The notes under the pieces: model-generated | The model's database searches: none | Seen by the model: only the letters and a program-made list of their open reading frames with translations | What the model was told of the DNA's origin: nothing | From: Erysipelotrichia bacterium | GTDB taxonomy: Bacteria; Bacillota_I; Bacilli_A; Erysipelotrichales; Erysipelotrichaceae | DNA length: 45,045 nt | Assembly (NCBI GenBank): GCA_018333955.1 | Contig: JAGXSD010000003.1 | Location: 1 to 45,045, forward strand | Direction: 5' to 3' | Shown: positions 43,393-45,045 of the stretch, piece after piece | Numbering within the stretch: position 1 is the first letter of the stretch | Layout of the letters: each line of letters begins with the position of its first letter | Made by a program: the position numbers and the translations under genes

Positions 43393-43666
43393 AATTTGTT
43401 TAAGTGTTGAAGGGAACGTTGTTCTAAAAAACGAAAATGGAAAAGAAATCGTGATATTGATTACCCAGAAACAACTAGAAGCAAAGGATGTATACGATTT
43501 ACTAGATTACACAAAAGGAGATAAGTATCATCTAGAAGGTGAAGAAAAATATTCGGATGAAGTAATTAGTGGACCAAAGAACGATAAATATAGACTTTAC
43601 AATTTTGCATACGAGTATATGGAAGAGTTGTTTAAGAAATTAAATGAATTTCAAATTGAAAGTTGA
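43373..43666 (+). CDS. Small hypothetical protein
   Basis: 97 residues, acidic, starting MTKRTIRICLSVEGNVVLKN; GGAGA lies about 12 nt upstream. Beta-rich N-terminus (RICLSV, EIVILITQKQ) and a helical end (YEYMEELFKKLNEF). No recognized family. Probably a co-translated partner of the preceding small frame. Confidence 0.5.
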   Translation: MTKRTIRICLSVEGNVVLKNENGKEIVILITQKQLEAKDVYDLLDYTKGDKYHLEGEEKYSDEVISGPKNDKYRLYNFAYEYMEELFKKLNEFQIES

Positions 43667-43684
43667 AAGTGCAATTTAAACGGG

Positions 43685-43810
43685 TTGATTAATCAAAAAT
43701 TGGTAGGCGGATTTTGATAAATCACTTGGCGGGTTTTGATAAATCAGTTGATTCTTCGCTATTTTGGTAGGCGGATTTTGATAAATCACTATCGTCAATT
43801 TGATAAATCC
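43685..43810 (+). repeat. TTGATAAATC repeat array with 22-bp phasing
   Basis: The core TTGATAAATC starts at 43714, 43736, 43778 and 43800 (steps of 22, 42 and 22), preceded by a degenerate copy TTGATTAATC at 43685. Copies 1 and 3 share a longer unit: TGGTAGGCGGATTTTG followed by ATAAATCAC (25 bp, 43701-43725 and 43765-43789). Copy 2 has GGCGGG before the core. Possible identities: an IS21-type transposon end, which carries several internal repeats, or iterons / a centromere-like site for the ParB-like protein. Confidence 0.75.
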
Positions 43811-43884
43811 CTTAATATTTTTAGTGTTTTATTAGTAAAAACACATTTACTAAAAGTACTGTGAAGACATGTTTTCAATGTTAA

Positions 43885-44616
43885 ACTCTACTAAGTAAGA
43901 CACTAAAATCAAATACACTAAATATAAGTACGAATCCTCCATTTAAGACAGATTTCAGTAGTTCTATCGAAAATCTAAAAACCGATAAGTATAATCGTTT
44001 CTTTGCTGGTCTTCCTAATATTCCTAAAAAAGATAAGAATAGCATGGCAATTTATGAGACCTTCCTTCAGCATGCTATAGCATCTTTATCACCAAGAGGT
44101 AAAGCAGCAATAGTTGTTCCAACGGGATTCGTTTCTGCAAGCAATGGGATTCCACTTAAGATTAGAAAACACCTCGTGGATAATAACTGGCTAAGAGGGG
44201 TTATCCATATGCCATCCAACATTTTCGCAACGACTGGGACATCGGTATCAATTATCTTTATAGACAAAACTAAGTCTGATGATAAAGTCATGCTAATGGA
44301 TGCATCAAATCTTGGGACAAAGGTTTCACTTGAAGATGGTCAAAGAACGGTCCTAAGTAATGATGAAAAAACGAAGATTACAAGTTTCTTTAAAGGTAGA
44401 ATTCAAGAACCTGAGTTCTCTGTTTTGGTCGAAAAAAAGCAAGTTGAAGATAATGGTTATTCTGTTCAAGCTGGTCAATATGTCGAAATCAATCTTAATG
44501 AACTTGGATATAACGTTGATGAAAGAATTAAGGAACTTAGGAAAGAAATATCTATACTTCTAAGCAGTGAAATTGAAAAATCTTTAGAACTAATTAATTT
44601 GATTGGTGATAAATAA
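43885..44616 (+). pseudogene. hsdM: Type I restriction-modification methyltransferase (hsdM), 5'-truncated
   Basis: The frame is open from 43885 but recognizable homology starts near 43921 with STNPPFKTDF: the catalytic NPPF motif IV of N6-adenine methyltransferases. It continues through FAGLPNIPKKD, HAIASLSPRGKAAIVVPTGF and LRGVIHMPSNIFATTGTSVSIIF to a normal end. The N-terminal helical domain and SAM-binding motif I are missing, and there is no start codon until ATG 44044, past the NPPF motif. So the gene is broken, with the break next to the repeat array at 43685-43810. Confidence 0.85.
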
Positions 44617-44660
44617 TGTCAAAATTAACTTTAAAGGATGTTTGTCTTAGAAAAGATTGA
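44616..44660 (+). pseudogene. hsdS: hsdS stub
   Basis: ATG 44616 overlaps the hsdM stop (TAATG), the usual hsdM-hsdS coupling, and encodes MSKLTLKDVCLRKD before a TGA. This resembles the start of a type I specificity subunit. No recognition domains follow in any frame. Confidence 0.5.
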
Positions 44661-44796
44661 TGAATATTATAAACTTGTTATCAATTACTCTTATGAAAAA
44701 AATATTCAAAGCCACGTCGATGGATTTAGTAAGATTATATTATTTCCTTTTGTTCAGCACATTTCAGCTCACTTAGAAGATTTGTTGGGAGGGGGA
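44638..44796 (+). pseudogene. Unrecognized reading frame cut by the right IS
   Basis: From ATG 44638 a frame encodes VLEKIDEYYKLVINYSYEKN and later FSKIILFPFVQHISAHLEDL, then enters the IS end at about 44797. It overlaps the hsdS stub in another frame and has no convincing ribosome site. It could be the rest of a disrupted gene; the family is not recognized. Confidence 0.3.
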
Positions 44797-45045
44797 TGCG
44801 GACAAAAACTTGGACACTAATAACCTAACTTTCTTCGGTTTTCATTAATGCTGCACCCAAATTTCTGCTTGATTCTGTCTTCATTATACCAGTTCAAATA
44901 GTCATTAAGATAGTTGATAAAATCAGCGGTGTCCATGTTTCTAAAGTCTTTATGGTAAAAACATTCATTCTTTATACGTCCAAACACTCCTTCACAAGCC
45001 GCATTATCGCCCGTACATCCTTTTTTCGACATAGAACGTACTAAG
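44797..45045 (-). mobile_element. IS3-type insertion sequence, 3' part
   Basis: The terminal repeat begins TGCGGAC at 44797 and ends GACACT at 44818. It encloses the transposase end and runs off the right edge. Inserted after a GGGAGGGGG tract. Confidence 0.7.
44817..45045 (-). CDS. IS3-family transposase OrfB, C-terminal part
   Basis: The minus-strand frame stays open at the right edge (LVRSMSKKGCTGDNAACEG) and ends at TAG 44819-44817. SMSKKGCTGDNAACEGVFGR is the DDE-region signature of IS3/IS150 integrases, where the catalytic Glu lies in the ACEGVFGR segment. DYLNWYNEDRIKQKFG (YN..R) then follows. The catalytic Asp residues would be beyond the window. Confidence 0.88.
   Translation of the reverse strand, partial: LVRSMSKKGCTGDNAACEGVFGRIKNECFYHKDFRNMDTADFINYLNDYLNWYNEDRIKQKFGCSINENRRKLGY

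Noticed and set aside
43701-43810. Possible CRISPR array
   Set aside because: The repeats are degenerate, the intervals between cores are only 12 or 32 nt with no spacer-like content, and there are no cas genes.

Overview
The window looks like the chromosome of an anaerobic, low-GC Bacillota. The closest affinity seems to be the Erysipelotrichia / Mollicutes-related branch, but this is inferred, not proven. The reasons are AT-rich third positions, strong AGGAGG ribosome binding sites, TTGACA/TATAAT promoters (several of the extended -10 TATGnTATAAT type), a complete S10-spc-alpha ribosomal cluster lacking rpmD (L30, also missing in mycoplasmas), an ECF vitamin-transporter energizing module, and an NAD-linked [FeFe]-hydrogenase. 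TGA is used as a stop (for example the ATGA overlaps in the ecf and liv operons), so the genetic code is standard.

Layout. 1-246: end of an IS3-type insertion sequence running off the left edge. 516-14899: a strong promoter, a structured leader, then rpsJ to rplQ with secY, adk, map, infA and rpoA, closed by a GC-rich terminator. 14905-20944: a trmR-like methyltransferase, an unknown protein, ecfA1-ecfA2-ecfT, truA, a PHP phosphoesterase, then rplM-rpsI behind an L13-type leader. 21073-22972: tRNA-Ile and tRNA-Ala, a MATE exporter, tRNA-Asn and tRNA-Glu. 23080-24768: a quinone-reductase-like oxidoreductase and an APH-fold kinase. 24798-29010: hydC-hydB-hydA, a trimeric NADH/ferredoxin-linked hydrogenase behind a 16-bp perfect palindrome that overlaps the likely -35 region and resembles a Rex or Crp/Fnr operator. 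29095-32389: a TM2 protein, a GH13 amylase-family lipoprotein, a DUF2892-type membrane protein, tRNA-Lys, and an AraC-type DNA-binding protein with its GyrI-like effector domain as a separate gene. 32444-37702: livJHMGF-like branched-chain amino-acid ABC transporter ending in a CBS-ACT sensor protein. 37771-38650: a Cof-type HAD phosphatase and tRNA-Leu(TAG).

From tRNA-Leu rightwards the content changes to an integrated mobile element. A tyrosine integrase lies directly behind the tRNA, with paired direct repeats between them. Next comes a CI-like repressor transcribed leftward, divergent from an apparently leaderless two-gene operon. Further right are a ParB-like protein, two small unknown genes, an array of TTGATAAATC repeats with about 22-bp phasing, a 5'-truncated type I methyltransferase gene (hsdM), a stub of hsdS, and an IS3-type transposase running off the right edge. 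Both window edges therefore lie in insertion sequences, which suggests that this is a contig whose ends are repeat-limited.

The core reads as housekeeping: translation and secretion, vitamin uptake energization, amino-acid uptake, and fermentative redox disposal through hydrogen. The more unusual material is the repressor/leaderless switch, the 22-bp-phased repeats and the unknown genes of the tRNA-Leu element, the redox operator on hydCBA, the split AraC/GyrI pair, and the structured S10 leader.
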